A stretch of DNA of 64,000 nucleotides, taken from contig JABTUD010000001.1 of NCBI GenBank assembly GCA_015075555.1, forward strand, positions 310,001-374,000, written 5' to 3'. The position numbers and the translations under genes were made by a program. Numbering within the stretch: position 1 is the stretch's first letter; every line of letters begins with the position of its first letter. The stretch comes from Thermoflexaceae bacterium. Lineage in GTDB: Bacteria; Chloroflexota; Dehalococcoidia; Tepidiformales; Tepidiformaceae. Positions 44,527-53,832 of this stretch are shown here, one piece after another. Under the pieces are notes generated by a model, which was given only the letters and a program-made list of their open reading frames with translations, was not told the DNA's origin and did not search any database.

Positions 44527-46542
44527 CTACTTCAGGTGCTCCTCAAAGAAGGCGACGATCATGGCCGTTATCTCGCTCCGGGTGGGGCTGATTTCGCCCC
44601 CTCCCGGAGCAAAGCCATGGCCTGCATTCTTAACAACAACAACCTCGGAGTCGACGCCGGCATCTGAAAGGGCGTCGTTCAGGACCTGGGACTGGGAGAG
44701 GGGGACGAGTTTGTCTTTGTCCCCGTGTAGCAGCAGGAATGGCGGGTCATCGCTGCTGACCCAGGTCACGGGACTGGCCTTGACCAGGATCTCGGATGGC
44801 CGGCTCTCCACTCCGAAGACCCCGGTCAGAATCGCCTGGCTGGCGCCGTTGAACTCAACCGTCAGGTCTCCGCCGCCGAACATGCTGGCCACGGCCTGGA
44901 CGCGGCTGGAGACTCCTTCCCAGCCGCCCGTGCCCTCGAAACCTTCGTCACCGTCAGTCACGCCGAGCATCGATACCAGGTGACCGCCGGCGCTGCCGCC
45001 GTATGCGCCGATGCTGTCAGCGTCGATCCCGTACTTCTCAGCATTGGCTCGCAGGTAGCGCACAGCGCACTTCACATCTTCTATCTGGGCGGGCCACTTG
45101 TGCGCGGGTGCAAGCCGGTAGTCAACCGCTGCAACCAGAAAACCCTGATCGACGAGGGGTTGGATGGTCTCGGAACCGGAGCCTTTGGATTTTGAACCAC
45201 CTGTCCAGCCGCCGCCGTGAACGTAGAGGACGGCCGGAATTGGGCCGCTGGCGTCCTGCGGGTAGTAGATGTCCATCTTCAGCGCCGTGCCGCCGACGGT
45301 GCAGTAGGTGACGTCCTGCTCGACCTTGCCGGTGGTAGTAGCGCCTGCCGGTGCGGGCCGGTCGCCACGGACGGGCCTGACCGGGCTTGCGCCCGTCACG
45401 GTGGCGGAGGCGGTTGGCGTAAGCGCAGCAGATGTGCCTCCGGCCCGCGGGTCCACCCCGGGGTTTTCCTCCTCCCAATCCTCAAAGGCGGCCGCCATCT
45501 CCGAGAATGTGGCCCACTGGACCCTGCCGTCCGCAACCAGGGGGTCCACGACCTCGGTGAGGAAGCGTTCAATGACGCCGAACGGGTCGTTCGCATCGCC
45601 ACGGAACTCGCCGGGATGGATGGTGAAGTGGAAGACGTTGACCCTGCCCGCTTCGGCAGTATCGAGTGAGCGCAGGAGCTGGGATTCGAGGTAATCGAAG
45701 TAGGCTTCGTCACCGCCCGCCTCGTCGGAACGGCGAGAGGCGGCGAAGTTGCTGCGGTCGTAGTTCCCTTCCGGAAGGAAGATGACCTCGCCGTTGGGGT
45801 CGTGCTGAGCGAAGGCGGAGGTGTCGGTTCCGTTCGAGCTGCCCGACGGCCGCCAGGGCACCGTACCTACGAGCGCCAGGTCGGTCTCCTGGGTCTCCGG
45901 GTTCTTCCAGTCGCTGTTCACGGATAGACCGGCGCAGGTTGCAGCTTCGAGCAGGTGAGGGTACAGGTTGCCGCCGCTCCAGTAGTTGATGTCGCCTTCG
46001 ACCCCGGCCTGGTGCATGAAGCCGATTTCCTCTTCCATCACCTCGCACCACCGGTCCGGTCCGAGTTCATTCCCGGTCTTGCCGAGGTGCGCGTCCTCAT
46101 GGAAGTGGAGGCCGATCTCGTGGCCGTCATCTTCGAGGTCGCTGAGAACGGTGCTGCCCGTGCTCACGGCGGTGGTCGTGAACGGGGACTGGGCCTGGAC
46201 CGTCATCCGTCCGCCATGGTTTTCCACAATCCGGGTGACGGTTTCGATATCGGCGACGCTCCTTTCGAACATCTGCACATTGCCGTAGTCCGGCGACGGG
46301 CGCTTCGCATCTCCGGGCCTGCCCGCCGCTGCGGGCGGGGCGGAGTCCACCTGGGCCGTCGGGCCGAGCGGCTCGATGTGCATGCCGATAGTGAATAGCA
46401 GGGGCCCGGCCTCGCCGCTGCTCGTGCTGGTCTCAGAGCCCGAAGACAGGCCGCCAACGGGGTCGGTGGCGGGCGAGCAGGCCACCACTCCAATCGCGGC
46501 GATGGCTACCGCCAGTCCCCCGAGCATCTTCGTGAAACGCAT
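44527..46542 (-). CDS. Lipoprotein fusing a deacetylase-like domain to a carboxylesterase
   Basis: 671 residues from ATG 46542 (AGGAGG upstream). Lipoprotein signal with lipobox GVVAC at about residue 22. N-terminal domain resembles NodB/polysaccharide-deacetylase-type barrels: LLFTIGMHIEPLGP, GHEIGLHFHEDAHLGKTGNE with an H-x-H pair, NYWSGGNLYPHLLEAATCAG and NVFHFTIHPGEFRGDANDPF. A Thr/Ala/Pro linker (about residues 385-420) leads to an alpha/beta-hydrolase of the hormone-sensitive-lipase type: VLYVHGGGWTGGSKSKG (oxyanion HGGGW), IGAYGGSAGGHLVSMLG (nucleophile GGSAGG), FLLLHGDKDKLVPL (Asp) and NAGHGFAPGG (His). It probably removes ester or acetyl groups from an external polymer. Confidence 0.82.
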   Translation of the reverse strand: MRFTKMLGGLAVAIAAIGVVACSPATDPVGGLSSGSETSTSSGEAGPLLFTIGMHIEPLGPTAQVDSAPPAAAGRPGDAKRPSPDYGNVQMFERSVADIETVTRIVENHGGRMTVQAQSPFTTTAVSTGSTVLSDLEDDGHEIGLHFHEDAHLGKTGNELGPDRWCEVMEEEIGFMHQAGVEGDINYWSGGNLYPHLLEAATCAGLSVNSDWKNPETQETDLALVGTVPWRPSGSSNGTDTSAFAQHDPNGEVIFLPEGNYDRSNFAASRRSDEAGGDEAYFDYLESQLLRSLDTAEAGRVNVFHFTIHPGEFRGDANDPFGVIERFLTEVVDPLVADGRVQWATFSEMAAAFEDWEEENPGVDPRAGGTSAALTPTASATVTGASPVRPVRGDRPAPAGATTTGKVEQDVTYCTVGGTALKMDIYYPQDASGPIPAVLYVHGGGWTGGSKSKGSGSETIQPLVDQGFLVAAVDYRLAPAHKWPAQIEDVKCAVRYLRANAEKYGIDADSIGAYGGSAGGHLVSMLGVTDGDEGFEGTGGWEGVSSRVQAVASMFGGGDLTVEFNGASQAILTGVFGVESRPSEILVKASPVTWVSSDDPPFLLLHGDKDKLVPLSQSQVLNDALSDAGVDSEVVVVKNAGHGFAPGGGEISPTRSEITAMIVAFFEEHLK

Positions 46543-46664
46543 TTCAATTCCTCCTATTCGTCTGCGTTCGGGACGGCGAGGTCCCGGCCTGCCATTTGAA
46601 TTGCCAGCGACCATGCAGGGGTGCCGGGCTCGCCGGGTGGATGGATGGTATCTTTACCTCGCCC

Positions 46665-47864
46665 TTAACCATTGGCCGGGGAGCCATCGCCACAGAATGG
46701 CGCGACCTCGCCGCTGGCGCCTGAGGCCTCAGCAAGGGTCGCAATCTCGGCGGAGGTGACGACGGCCAGGTTTGCGGCTGCATACGCCACGAGCTCCTCG
46801 TAGGCATCCCAGATCGCCTCCACCTGGGATGCGGGACGCAGCTTCGACGGGTCGGGCGTGGAAAGATCGAAGGGCGGCGCAGCTGGCTGCGTCTTGTCGC
46901 CCTCTTTCCAGTAGATGGGGGTCCACGACTCTGGTCCGCTGCGGGGGAAGTTGTTCTCGTGGATGAGCGAGGTGATGAACGCAGGGCGGGGCACTGTCCA
47001 CTCGCCGAGCCGCTCCTGCAGGTAGCGGGCCGGGTTGTAGGCCTCCTCCTGCGGCGTCCCCATGAAGTTCCACCAGAACGGGTCTTTGTCCCCACTCCCG
47101 GACCCGTTGGTGCGCCAGCGCGTGACGCTGAAATCGCTGGGGCGCGCGAGGAGGCCGTCGACATACTCAAACGGCTGCCCGGGCTTCGTACCGGTCTCGT
47201 GGTAGGCGACCACCATCTTCGCGCCCAGGGCGAGGTAGGTGGCCATGGCGGCCTTCTTGATGCGCTGGTCGCTCGTTGGAGCGCCGCAGACCACGGGTGT
47301 TGTCCAGAAAGCTTCGGCGACCAGGGCCCATCCGCCGCTCTCGGGCGAATGAGGTCGCCGGTCTCCATATCGAGCCCATACGTCTCGTAGTCAAGGAGCG
47401 CCCGGTGGAGGTAAGCGTCGCCCAGGTCCTTGAGGCGGCCACCAAAGCCGTCATAGAGGGGGTGTGGCGGACGCACGTGGTAGCTGATTGTCATCTGCGA
47501 CGCGCGCAGACGTTCGATCACGTCAGGTACAGCTCCGGCGGTAGCGGTTGACCATCTCTCCGGTCAGGTAGAAGTCACCCCGCACCCCGTGGTTTTCGAA
47601 GATGCTCGTGGCGCGCAGGAGCGTATCTGCGCTTTCGTCGAGGTGCACCCAGTCGTGGACGTTGATGGCGAAAGTGATGTAGGCGGACGGTTCGGGGCAG
47701 GTCGTCCCGCCATCTTGAGGAGCAGCCTGTGATGGTGACGGGGGTGATGTGGGCGCGGGCGGGCCTCCACCAGGGGCGCTGACTGGGCCGCAGGCTGCCG
47801 CGCCCAGGGCGACGGCCAACCCGGCCAGCACCTGCCGCCGCGTGAAGTGGTGTGGTTGTCGCAT
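46665..47864 (-). CDS. Deacetylase-like lipoprotein, two frameshifts
   Basis: ATG 47864 with AGGAGGG upstream. N-terminus TRRQVLAGLAVALGAAACG combines a twin-arginine motif with a lipobox. Then INVHDWVHLDESADTLLRAT and FENHGVRGDFYLTGEMVN, a NodB-like start similar to the neighbouring fusion protein. The frame breaks near 47535-47544; the next piece is DVIERLRASQMTISYHVRPP. It breaks again near 47341-47347; the last piece (SGGWALVAEAFWTTPVVCGA, then LGAKMVVAYHETGTKPGQPF) ends at the TAA 46665. Together about 399 residues. Both breaks look like single-base indels. Confidence 0.7.
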
Positions 47865-47942
47865 CGTAGTCCCTCCTGATACCTGACCATGGAACGGGAG
47901 GCACGGAGGGTGACGAGGGGGCGTGGCGGCCGTGGGAAGCGC

Positions 47943-48884
47943 TTACTGGCCCTTTAGCTGGCCGGCGAAGACGTCGAGCGCGGCGTTGATGTGCACGGCG
48001 TTGTGATGGAAGCCGCCATGGTCCGCCTCCGGGTCTTCAATCGCCTTGAGGACCACCCCGCCGTAGCGCTCGATCCAGGTTGCGGCTTCGCGCATCCCCG
48101 GGCAGCCGTCGCGCTCCGGGTGCTCGTCCTTCCCGCCGCAGAAGGTGACCCACTTCGAGCCGCTGAGCGGCTGAGACCCCATGGCGCCGCTTTCGATGTC
48201 AACGTTGCCGGGGAAGTCAAGTCCCGGCTTGCCCGCGTTTGCGATCGCCAGTCCGTAATAGCGCTGGCCGGCCGCCCGGTCATAGGCGACCACCGCGTAG
48301 CTGTTGGCCGAGCCGCGGCTGAACCCATGGAAGAGCACCTTCCCCGGCTCAGCACCTGCGCCGCCAAGGATGATAGATAGCTCACGGTTTACTTCGCGGG
48401 GCGAGTAGTAATCCTGGAAGCGTTCGCCCTGGCCGAACCACCACTGCAGGGCGACGATGCCGTAGCCGCGCTCCCTGGCGTACTGGTGCCAGAGAAAGAA
48501 CTCGTTGAAGGCCCAGCCAGCGTGGCCGTGGATGGTGGCGATGAAGGGCACACCGTCGCCAGCCGTATCCGGCTGCCAAACGATGGCGAAGCTCCGGCCA
48601 TCCGAAGTGGGGACCACCGTCGCTCCCTGGTCGATGGCGTAGAGATAGCGATTTCGGCCGGCTGCCTTCGCCTGGTCGAGCAGCGATTGGACCGCAGGCG
48701 GGAACACCGTTGCCGGACTGGCAGATGCGGATGGGGAGGCCGAGGGCGGGGCGGACGCGGCCGTCGACGGTTGGGCATCGCCTGGCGTTTCATTCCTGTC
48801 CGCCCCGGGTGAAGTGTCCCGCCCGTTGCAGGCAGCAAGCAACGCGACCGCGGCGAACAGGGAAAGAAGCGAGAGGCGGCGCAT
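47943..48884 (-). CDS. Secreted alpha/beta-hydrolase lipoprotein (depolymerase-like)
   Basis: 313 residues from ATG 48884 (GGAGGAAACACC upstream). Signal and lipobox: LLSLFAAVALLAAC. A low-complexity Ala/Ser/Pro linker follows (residues about 30-60). The hydrolase domain has FIATIHGHAGWAFNEFFLWH (oxyanion region), KVLFHGFSRGSANSYAVVAY (nucleophile GFSRGS), and a C-terminal HGGFHHNAVHINA with the likely catalytic His. It resembles PHB-depolymerase/feruloyl-esterase-type enzymes; the polymer is unknown. Third of three consecutive lipoprotein hydrolases on this strand. Confidence 0.78.
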   Translation of the reverse strand: MRRLSLLSLFAAVALLAACNGRDTSPGADRNETPGDAQPSTAASAPPSASPSASASPATVFPPAVQSLLDQAKAAGRNRYLYAIDQGATVVPTSDGRSFAIVWQPDTAGDGVPFIATIHGHAGWAFNEFFLWHQYARERGYGIVALQWWFGQGERFQDYYSPREVNRELSIILGGAGAEPGKVLFHGFSRGSANSYAVVAYDRAAGQRYYGLAIANAGKPGLDFPGNVDIESGAMGSQPLSGSKWVTFCGGKDEHPERDGCPGMREAATWIERYGGVVLKAIEDPEADHGGFHHNAVHINAALDVFAGQLKGQ

Positions 48885-48942
48885 GGTGTTTCCTCCGTAT
48901 TCGAAGGCTTCGGCCACGCCGCCGGGCGGGAACAGCCCCGAC

Positions 48943-49905
48943 TCAGTCGAGCGGGGGTGCGGAGGCGAAGGCGGTTGTGGTGGCGGAAGCGACCCCGGCC
49001 GCTTCCAGGGTGGCCTCGAACGAGGCGATGGCGACCTCTATCTGGGAGTCGTCCGGCACCTTCGTGGTAAGTGCCTGCAGGGCAAGGTTGGGAACGAACA
49101 TTGCGTGCACAAACCAGTTCCCCCCGAACCGGGCGCCGATGCGGAGGATCTCGTAGCTGACGCCGGCGATGATCGGGATGAAGACGATGCGCGAGGCGGT
49201 TCGCACGAGAATGCCCCGGTCGACGGCGAGGTCAAAGGCAAAGAACGTGAGGAGGGCGACGACGACCACCACCAGCAGGAAGCTCGTCCCGCAGCGCGTG
49301 TGCTCCTTGGGGTAGGGGCGCACGGCCGCGACGGTCAGAGGCCTGCCCGCCTCATAGGCATGAATGGTCATGTGCTCGGCGCCGTGATACTGGAAGACGC
49401 GCCGGATATCGGGGATGAGCCCGATGAGGGCGATGTAGCCGACGAAGAAGCCCAGGCGAACAATGCCTTCGACGAGGACGATCACGAAGCGATGGGCATC
49501 GGCCATTTCCAGCAGGTTGGCGAGCAGGATGGGGCCGGCAAAGAACACACCCACCATGAAGAGCATGGCCAGGACCATGCTTCCCCAGAAGACCGATTCC
49601 GGGAATTCGGTTGTCTCACCGTTCTCATCCTCCTCCTCCATGGCCACGCGTGACGAGAAGGAGAGGGCGCGCATGCCGAGTGCCATCGTCTCCCAGAGCA
49701 CGATGATGCCGCGCAGCAGGGGGATGCGCCGGGGACGCCCGGTGTAGAGGCTGCCCAGCTTCTCGGAGTGGCGAACGATGTGGCCCTTCGGGTGGCGGAC
49801 GGCAACAGCCATGTGCTCGGGGCCGCGGATCATCACGCCTTCGAGGACGGCCTGGCCGCCGTAGTAGACGTTTGCTGGTCCGGCCGGGGCGTTGGTCACG
49901 GTCAC
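48943..49905 (-). CDS. DUF1385 (YqhQ-like) membrane protein
   Basis: About 320 residues from GTG 49905. DUF1385 signature: NVYYGGQAVLEGVMIRGPEH at the N-terminus, GSLYTGRPRRIPLLRGIIVL, FQYHGAEHMTIHAYEAGRPL, and EHTRCGTSFLLVVVVVALLT. About four to five membrane helices. In Firmicutes and Chloroflexota this gene lies near rpmE or prfA, as here downstream of rpmE, but its function is not established. The open frame extends further upstream into rpmE, but the family start is at the GTG. A terminator hairpin separates it from rpmE. Confidence 0.85.
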   Translation of the reverse strand: MTVTNAPAGPANVYYGGQAVLEGVMIRGPEHMAVAVRHPKGHIVRHSEKLGSLYTGRPRRIPLLRGIIVLWETMALGMRALSFSSRVAMEEEDENGETTEFPESVFWGSMVLAMLFMVGVFFAGPILLANLLEMADAHRFVIVLVEGIVRLGFFVGYIALIGLIPDIRRVFQYHGAEHMTIHAYEAGRPLTVAAVRPYPKEHTRCGTSFLLVVVVVALLTFFAFDLAVDRGILVRTASRIVFIPIIAGVSYEILRIGARFGGNWFVHAMFVPNLALQALTTKVPDDSQIEVAIASFEATLEAAGVASATTTAFASAPPLD

Positions 49906-49931
49906 TTCCGCCGATCTGGTGAAACAACGAA

Positions 49932-49949
49932 GGGGCGCCGAGGCGCCCC
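49932..49949 (-). terminator. Intrinsic terminator after rpmE
   Basis: GGGGCGCC-TC-GGCGCCCC on the reverse strand, a perfect 8-bp stem, followed by the T-rich TTCGTTGTTTC. It ends the rplU-rpmA-rpmE transcript before the DUF1385 gene. Confidence 0.65.
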
Positions 49950-49969
49950 CAGGGAGTCGCCCCTGGCGC

Positions 49970-50176
49970 TCAGCTCGTCTGGCGCTGGTAGCGCCGGTTG
50001 AAGCGCTCGACGCGGCCGGCGGTATCGACGATGCGGTGCTCACCAGTGAAGAAGGGGTGGCACATGTTGCAGACATCCAGGCGCATCATCTGCTTTGTGG
50101 AGCGCGTCTCGATCTCGTTGCCGCAGCTGCAGTGAATGCGCGCTGCTTCGTACCTGGGGTGAGTCCCGGGCTTCAC
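49970..50176 (-). CDS. rpmE: Ribosomal protein bL31, zinc-binding type
   Basis: 68 residues. MKPGTHPRYEAARIHCSCGN, then LDVCNMCHPFFTGEHRIVDT. The C-x-C and C-x-x-C pairs are intact, so this is the zinc-containing (C+) form used under zinc-replete conditions. It follows rpmA by 3 nt and is followed by a terminator. Confidence 0.96.
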   Translation of the reverse strand: MKPGTHPRYEAARIHCSCGNEIETRSTKQMMRLDVCNMCHPFFTGEHRIVDTAGRVERFNRRYQRQTS

Positions 50177-50179
50177 TGG

Positions 50180-50449
50180 CTAACCTCCCAGCGCCGCAGT
50201 GTAGACGCTGACCTTCTTGCGGCGGCCCTTGGCAAAGGGCTCGAACTTAACGTGGCCATCAATGAGCGAGAAGATGGTGTAGTCGCGGCCAAGACCAACA
50301 TTCTCGCCCGGGTGGAACCGGGTGCCGCGCTGGCGGATGATGATGGAGCCCGGCTTCACCACTTCGCCATCGAAGTGCTTCACGCCAAGGCGCTGGCTGT
50401 TGCTGTCGCGCCCGTTACGAGAACTGCCTACGCCCTTCTTATGAGCCAT
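50180..50449 (-). CDS. rpmA: Ribosomal protein bL27
   Basis: 89 residues. It starts directly [20 protein letters not shown], without the N-terminal cleavage extension seen in Firmicutes, and continues [40 protein letters not shown]. Its tail reaches the peptidyl-transferase centre. It lies 6 nt after rplU in the usual order L21-L27. Confidence 0.97.
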   Translation of the reverse strand: MAHKKGVGSSRNGRDSNSQRLGVKHFDGEVVKPGSIIIRQRGTRFHPGENVGLGRDYTIFSLIDGHVKFEPFAKGRRKKVSVYTAALGG

Positions 50450-50455
50450 AGCTTG

Positions 50456-50773
50456 CTAACCCCTGCCAATCGATTCGACCACCAGCCGGGTTACTGGCTG
50501 GCGGTGGCCGAAGGTGCGCCGGTAGCGGACCTTGTTCTTGTACTTCATGAACCGGATTTTCGGGGCCTTGCCGTGCTGGGTGACGCGGGCGGTGAGCGCC
50601 GCTCCCGAGATGACAGGCTGCCCGATAGTGACATCTGCCCCATCGAGGAGCATGAGCACATCGAAGGTCACGCTGTCGCCGGGCTCGCCGGCGAGGTGGC
50701 TAACCTCGAACTCCTGCCCTTCTACAAGGCGCATCTGGCGCCCATCGGCGCGGATTATCGCTTCCAATTTCAA
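50456..50773 (-). CDS. rplU: Ribosomal protein bL21
   Basis: 105 residues. MKLEAIIRADGRQMRLVEGQ, then FDVLMLLDGADVTIGQPVIS and IRFMKYKNKVRYRRTFGHRQ, the family C-terminus. First gene of a three-gene ribosomal operon with rpmA and rpmE. A promoter with a recognisable -35 and -10 lies just upstream, between it and the end of ftsH. Confidence 0.97.
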   Translation of the reverse strand: MKLEAIIRADGRQMRLVEGQEFEVSHLAGEPGDSVTFDVLMLLDGADVTIGQPVISGAALTARVTQHGKAPKIRFMKYKNKVRYRRTFGHRQPVTRLVVESIGRG

Positions 50774-50802
50774 CCACTCCAGGATTCGGTGGACGATCTC
50801 CC

Positions 50803-50832
50803 AGTCTAGGGACCGCCCCCCGGTTAGGTCAA
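50803..50832 (-). promoter_or_regulatory. Promoter of the rplU-rpmA-rpmE operon
   Basis: Reverse strand: TTGACC (50832-50827), 18-nt spacer, TAGACT (50808-50803). Predicted start about 22-25 nt before the rplU ATG, a short leader with little room for autoregulation. Confidence 0.5.
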
Positions 50833-50847
50833 CGAGAATGGACCCTG

Positions 50848-52843
50848 CTACGAATCGAAGGGGGGTTGCAGGCTGGCCTGGCTGGGCCCTTCCCAGACGA
50901 GGCCGGGCGATGGCTTGGGCTCAAAGGCAGGCCGGCGCGGCGCCTCAGGGGGAGACGAGGGTGTCTGGCTCTCCTGCTTCTCCGCAAGGTCCGATGGCGG
51001 CCACGGCTCGCCGGGGTCGCTGTTGAGCAGGCGAGTGAGGGTCTCGCCTTCGAGGGTTTCCACCTCGAGGAGCACACCGGCAAGCTTGTCGAGGAGCGCG
51101 CGGTGCTCGCGAAGGACGTTGCGGGCGCGTTCCTGGGCCTCTTCGATGAGGCGGCGGACTTCTTCGTCGATCTCTTCTGCGATCTTCTCGCTGTAGTTCC
51201 TTGTCTCGGAGATCTCGCGGCCAAGGAACACGAGCTCCTCGCTGCGGCCGAAGGTCCGCGGGCCCAGCCGTTCGCTCATGCCCCAGCGGGTGACCATGGC
51301 GCGCGCGATCCGGGTGACCTGCTCGATATCGTTCGAGGGGCCAGTGGAGGCCTCGCCGAAGACAAGCTCTTCCGCCGCGTGCCCGCCGAGGGCAGTGCAG
51401 AGCTGGTCGCGGAACATGCTGCGGGTGCGGTAGTGGGCCTCTTCATCGGGGAGGAAGCGGGTGTAGCCGCAAGCCATGCCGCGGGAGACGATCGTCACCT
51501 TGTGGGGCGGATCGTGGTGCTCCATGAAGTGGGCAACCACGGTGTGGCCTGCCTTCGTGGTAGGCCGTGAGCTTCTTTTCGTGTTGGGACATCACGCGGC
51601 TCTTACGTTCGGGACCGGCGATCACGCGGTCGACGGCCTCCTCGAACTCGCCCATGGTGATGATCTTCTTGTTGCGCCGGGCGGCAAGGATGGCGGCCTC
51701 GTTGACGAGGTTCGCAAGGTCGGCGCCGCTGAAGCCCGGGGTCGACTTTGCCAGCGTCTGAGCCCTGACATCGTCGGCAATAGGCTTGCCCTTGGTGTGA
51801 ACGGCGAGGATAGCCTCGCGCCCCTTCACATCCGGGGCATCGAGAACGACCTTCCGGTCGAAGCGGCCGGGGCGAAGCAGGGCCGGGTCGAGGATATCGG
51901 GCCGGTTGGTGGCGGCGATGATGATGACATTGGTGCCAGTATCGAAGCCATCCATCTCGACCAGGATCTGGTTGAGGGTCTGCTCGCGTTCGTCGTGGCT
52001 GCCGCCAAGGCCGGCGCCACGCTGGCGGCCCACGGCGTCGATCTCGTCGACGAAGACGATGCAGGGGGCGTTCTTCTTCGCCTGGTCGAAGAGGTCACGG
52101 ACGCGGCTGGCGCCAACGCCGACGAACATCTCGACGAACTCGGAGCCGGAGATGCTGAAGAATGGGACCCCGGCTTCGCCCGCAACCGCGCGCGAGAGGA
52201 GCGTCTTGCCGGTCCCGGGCGGGCCCACGAGCAGGACACCCTTCGGGATTCGCGCCCCAAGGGCGGCGAACTTCTCGGGGTACTTGAGGAACTCGACGAC
52301 TTCGGCGAGCTCCTCCTTGGCTTCGTCGACGCCAGCCACGTCGGTGAAAGTGACCGTGACCTTGCTGCCGGTGAAGAGGCGAGCCCGGCTCTTGCCGAAG
52401 CTCATCGCCTGGGAGTTCGAGCCCTGGGCCTGGCGCATGATAAGGAGCAGGAAGAGGCCGAAAAGGAGGAAGGGGAGGAGATTGAGCAGAAGGCTCAACC
52501 ACGGTCCGAAGCCGCCCTTGTCTTCGAAGGTTAGCTTGACGCTGGGTTGTCCCGTGGCGGTGCCGGTGATGTCGATATTCTGGTCGCCCAGGAAGGTGGC
52601 AACGTCGGTGTTGCCAGAGACTTCAGAGCGGTCGTTCTTGCGCTGCTCATCCTTGTAGACGACGGTGAGCGACTTGCCATCGACCTTGAGCTCTTCGACC
52701 TCGCCGGCCTTGATCCGCTGGACGACCTCGCCGAAGCCGATCTTGGGGTCAGAGCCACTGTTGAAAAAGACCACCACGAAGGCGATCACGGCGACCAGTA
52801 TGAGCAGGTAAATGAAGCTATTTCGAAGCCAGCGGGAATACAA
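50848..52843 (-). CDS. ftsH: ATP-dependent zinc metalloprotease FtsH, one frameshift at the zinc site
   Basis: Membrane AAA+ protease, about 664 residues when restored. TTG start at 52843 with CGGAG 7 nt upstream. Two membrane helices ([39 protein letters not shown]); AAA module with [20 protein letters not shown] (Walker A), [16 protein letters not shown] (Walker B), [20 protein letters not shown] (SRH). One extra base near 51550-51556 breaks the zinc motif: the read frame gives [10 protein letters not shown], but without it the sequence is [18 protein letters not shown]. The protease domain ([20 protein letters not shown]) then runs to 50848. An indel error is likely, since intact ftsH is normally important. 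Confidence 0.92.
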
Positions 52844-52887
52844 TCAACTACTCCGGTTAGCGGCGGGGGAGCCGCGCCTGTATGGGC

Positions 52888-52896
52888 AGTATAGCA
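52888..52896 (-). promoter_or_regulatory. Extended -10 promoter of ftsH
   Basis: Reverse strand TGCTATACT (TGN plus TATACT), identical to that of tig, about 45 nt before the TTG start. The divergent npdG promoter lies in the same 332-nt gap (52844-53175), in which nothing else is recognised. Confidence 0.5.
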
Positions 52897-53058
52897 GAAG
52901 CATTCCCTCCACCCCGCCCGGCCCGGTAAAGGCGGTTGCAGAGAGAGGGCGGCGCCCCGGACGGGCAGGGACGCTGCACCGGGACCACCGGCTACACAGT
53001 TGAGAATCGGCCGGTCCGGTGCTATGGCCAGCCCAGGAATGCCCGGGAGGCCGGGCGC

Positions 53059-53067
53059 TGCTAGACT
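53059..53067 (+). promoter_or_regulatory. Extended -10 promoter of the F420 gene pair
   Basis: TGCTAGACT (TGN plus TAGACT), about 108 nt before the npdG ATG, which would leave a leader of roughly 100 nt. No recognised riboswitch in that leader. Confidence 0.45.
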
Positions 53068-53175
53068 GAGGCGGCCCCGTCAGGGGGCGCTGCCCGGAGC
53101 CAGGCAGGCCATCGCCGGGCGCCAGGCCGGGCGTTTCGCGCCGAAATACCACTCCCGAAACCGGAGACATTGCCG

Positions 53176-53829
53176 ATGAAGCTCGCATTTGTTGGGGGAA
53201 CAGGTCCCGAAGGCCTTGGAATCGCCATGCGCATGGCGCGCGCCGGACACGAAGTCGCGATTGGCTCCCGCTCGACCGAGAGGGGCGAGGAAGGGGCCGC
53301 GAAAGTCCGCGAGGCGGTTCCCGGCGCCCGGGCAAGCGGTGGAGCCAACGCCGATGTCATCGGCGACGCCGATGTGGTCTTCCTTACCTTTCCCTACAGC
53401 GGGCAAGAAGCGACGCTGGAGGCGCTGGCCGGGGCGCTCGAAGGCAAGCTGGTGTGCAACGTGGTGGCGCCGCTTGAGTTCCAGCAGGGGATCGGCGCCG
53501 TGGCGCTGAACGTGCCGGGCAACAGCGCTCTCCAGGAATCGATGGCCCAGCTGCCAGGGAGCCGCGTTGTATCGGCCTTCCAGAACATGAGTGCGGAGGA
53601 GCTGCAACACCTGGACCATCCGATCAACGCCGACGTGCTCGTCTGTGGGCGCGATGCCGAGGCAAAGCAGACCGTGATTGGCCTGGCGAACCAGATTGAA
53701 GGCGTTCGCGGCATCGATGCCGGGGGGCCTTCCCAGAGCCGCTATGTGGAGATGCTGACCTCGCTGCTGATCAACCTGAACCGCAAGCACAAGACGCAGA
53801 CGAGCATCCGCATCGCCGGGATCGATTAG
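53176..53829 (+). CDS. npdG: F420-dependent NADP oxidoreductase
   Basis: 217 residues from ATG 53176 (GGAG 9 nt upstream; a TTG two codons earlier is less likely). Transfers hydride between reduced F420 and NADP. The N-terminal dinucleotide fold reads KLAFVGGTGPEGLGIAMRMA, with the NADP-phosphate-recognising GSRSTERGEE after the second strand. DADVVFLTFPYSGQEATLEA and LVCNVVAPLEFQQGIGAVAL follow, with VEMLTSLLINLNRKHKTQTS at the C-terminus. It is immediately followed by cofE (3 nt), so the pair links F420 synthesis and F420-NADP exchange. Confidence 0.88.
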   Translation: MKLAFVGGTGPEGLGIAMRMARAGHEVAIGSRSTERGEEGAAKVREAVPGARASGGANADVIGDADVVFLTFPYSGQEATLEALAGALEGKLVCNVVAPLEFQQGIGAVALNVPGNSALQESMAQLPGSRVVSAFQNMSAEELQHLDHPINADVLVCGRDAEAKQTVIGLANQIEGVRGIDAGGPSQSRYVEMLTSLLINLNRKHKTQTSIRIAGID

Positions 53830-53832
53830 GCC

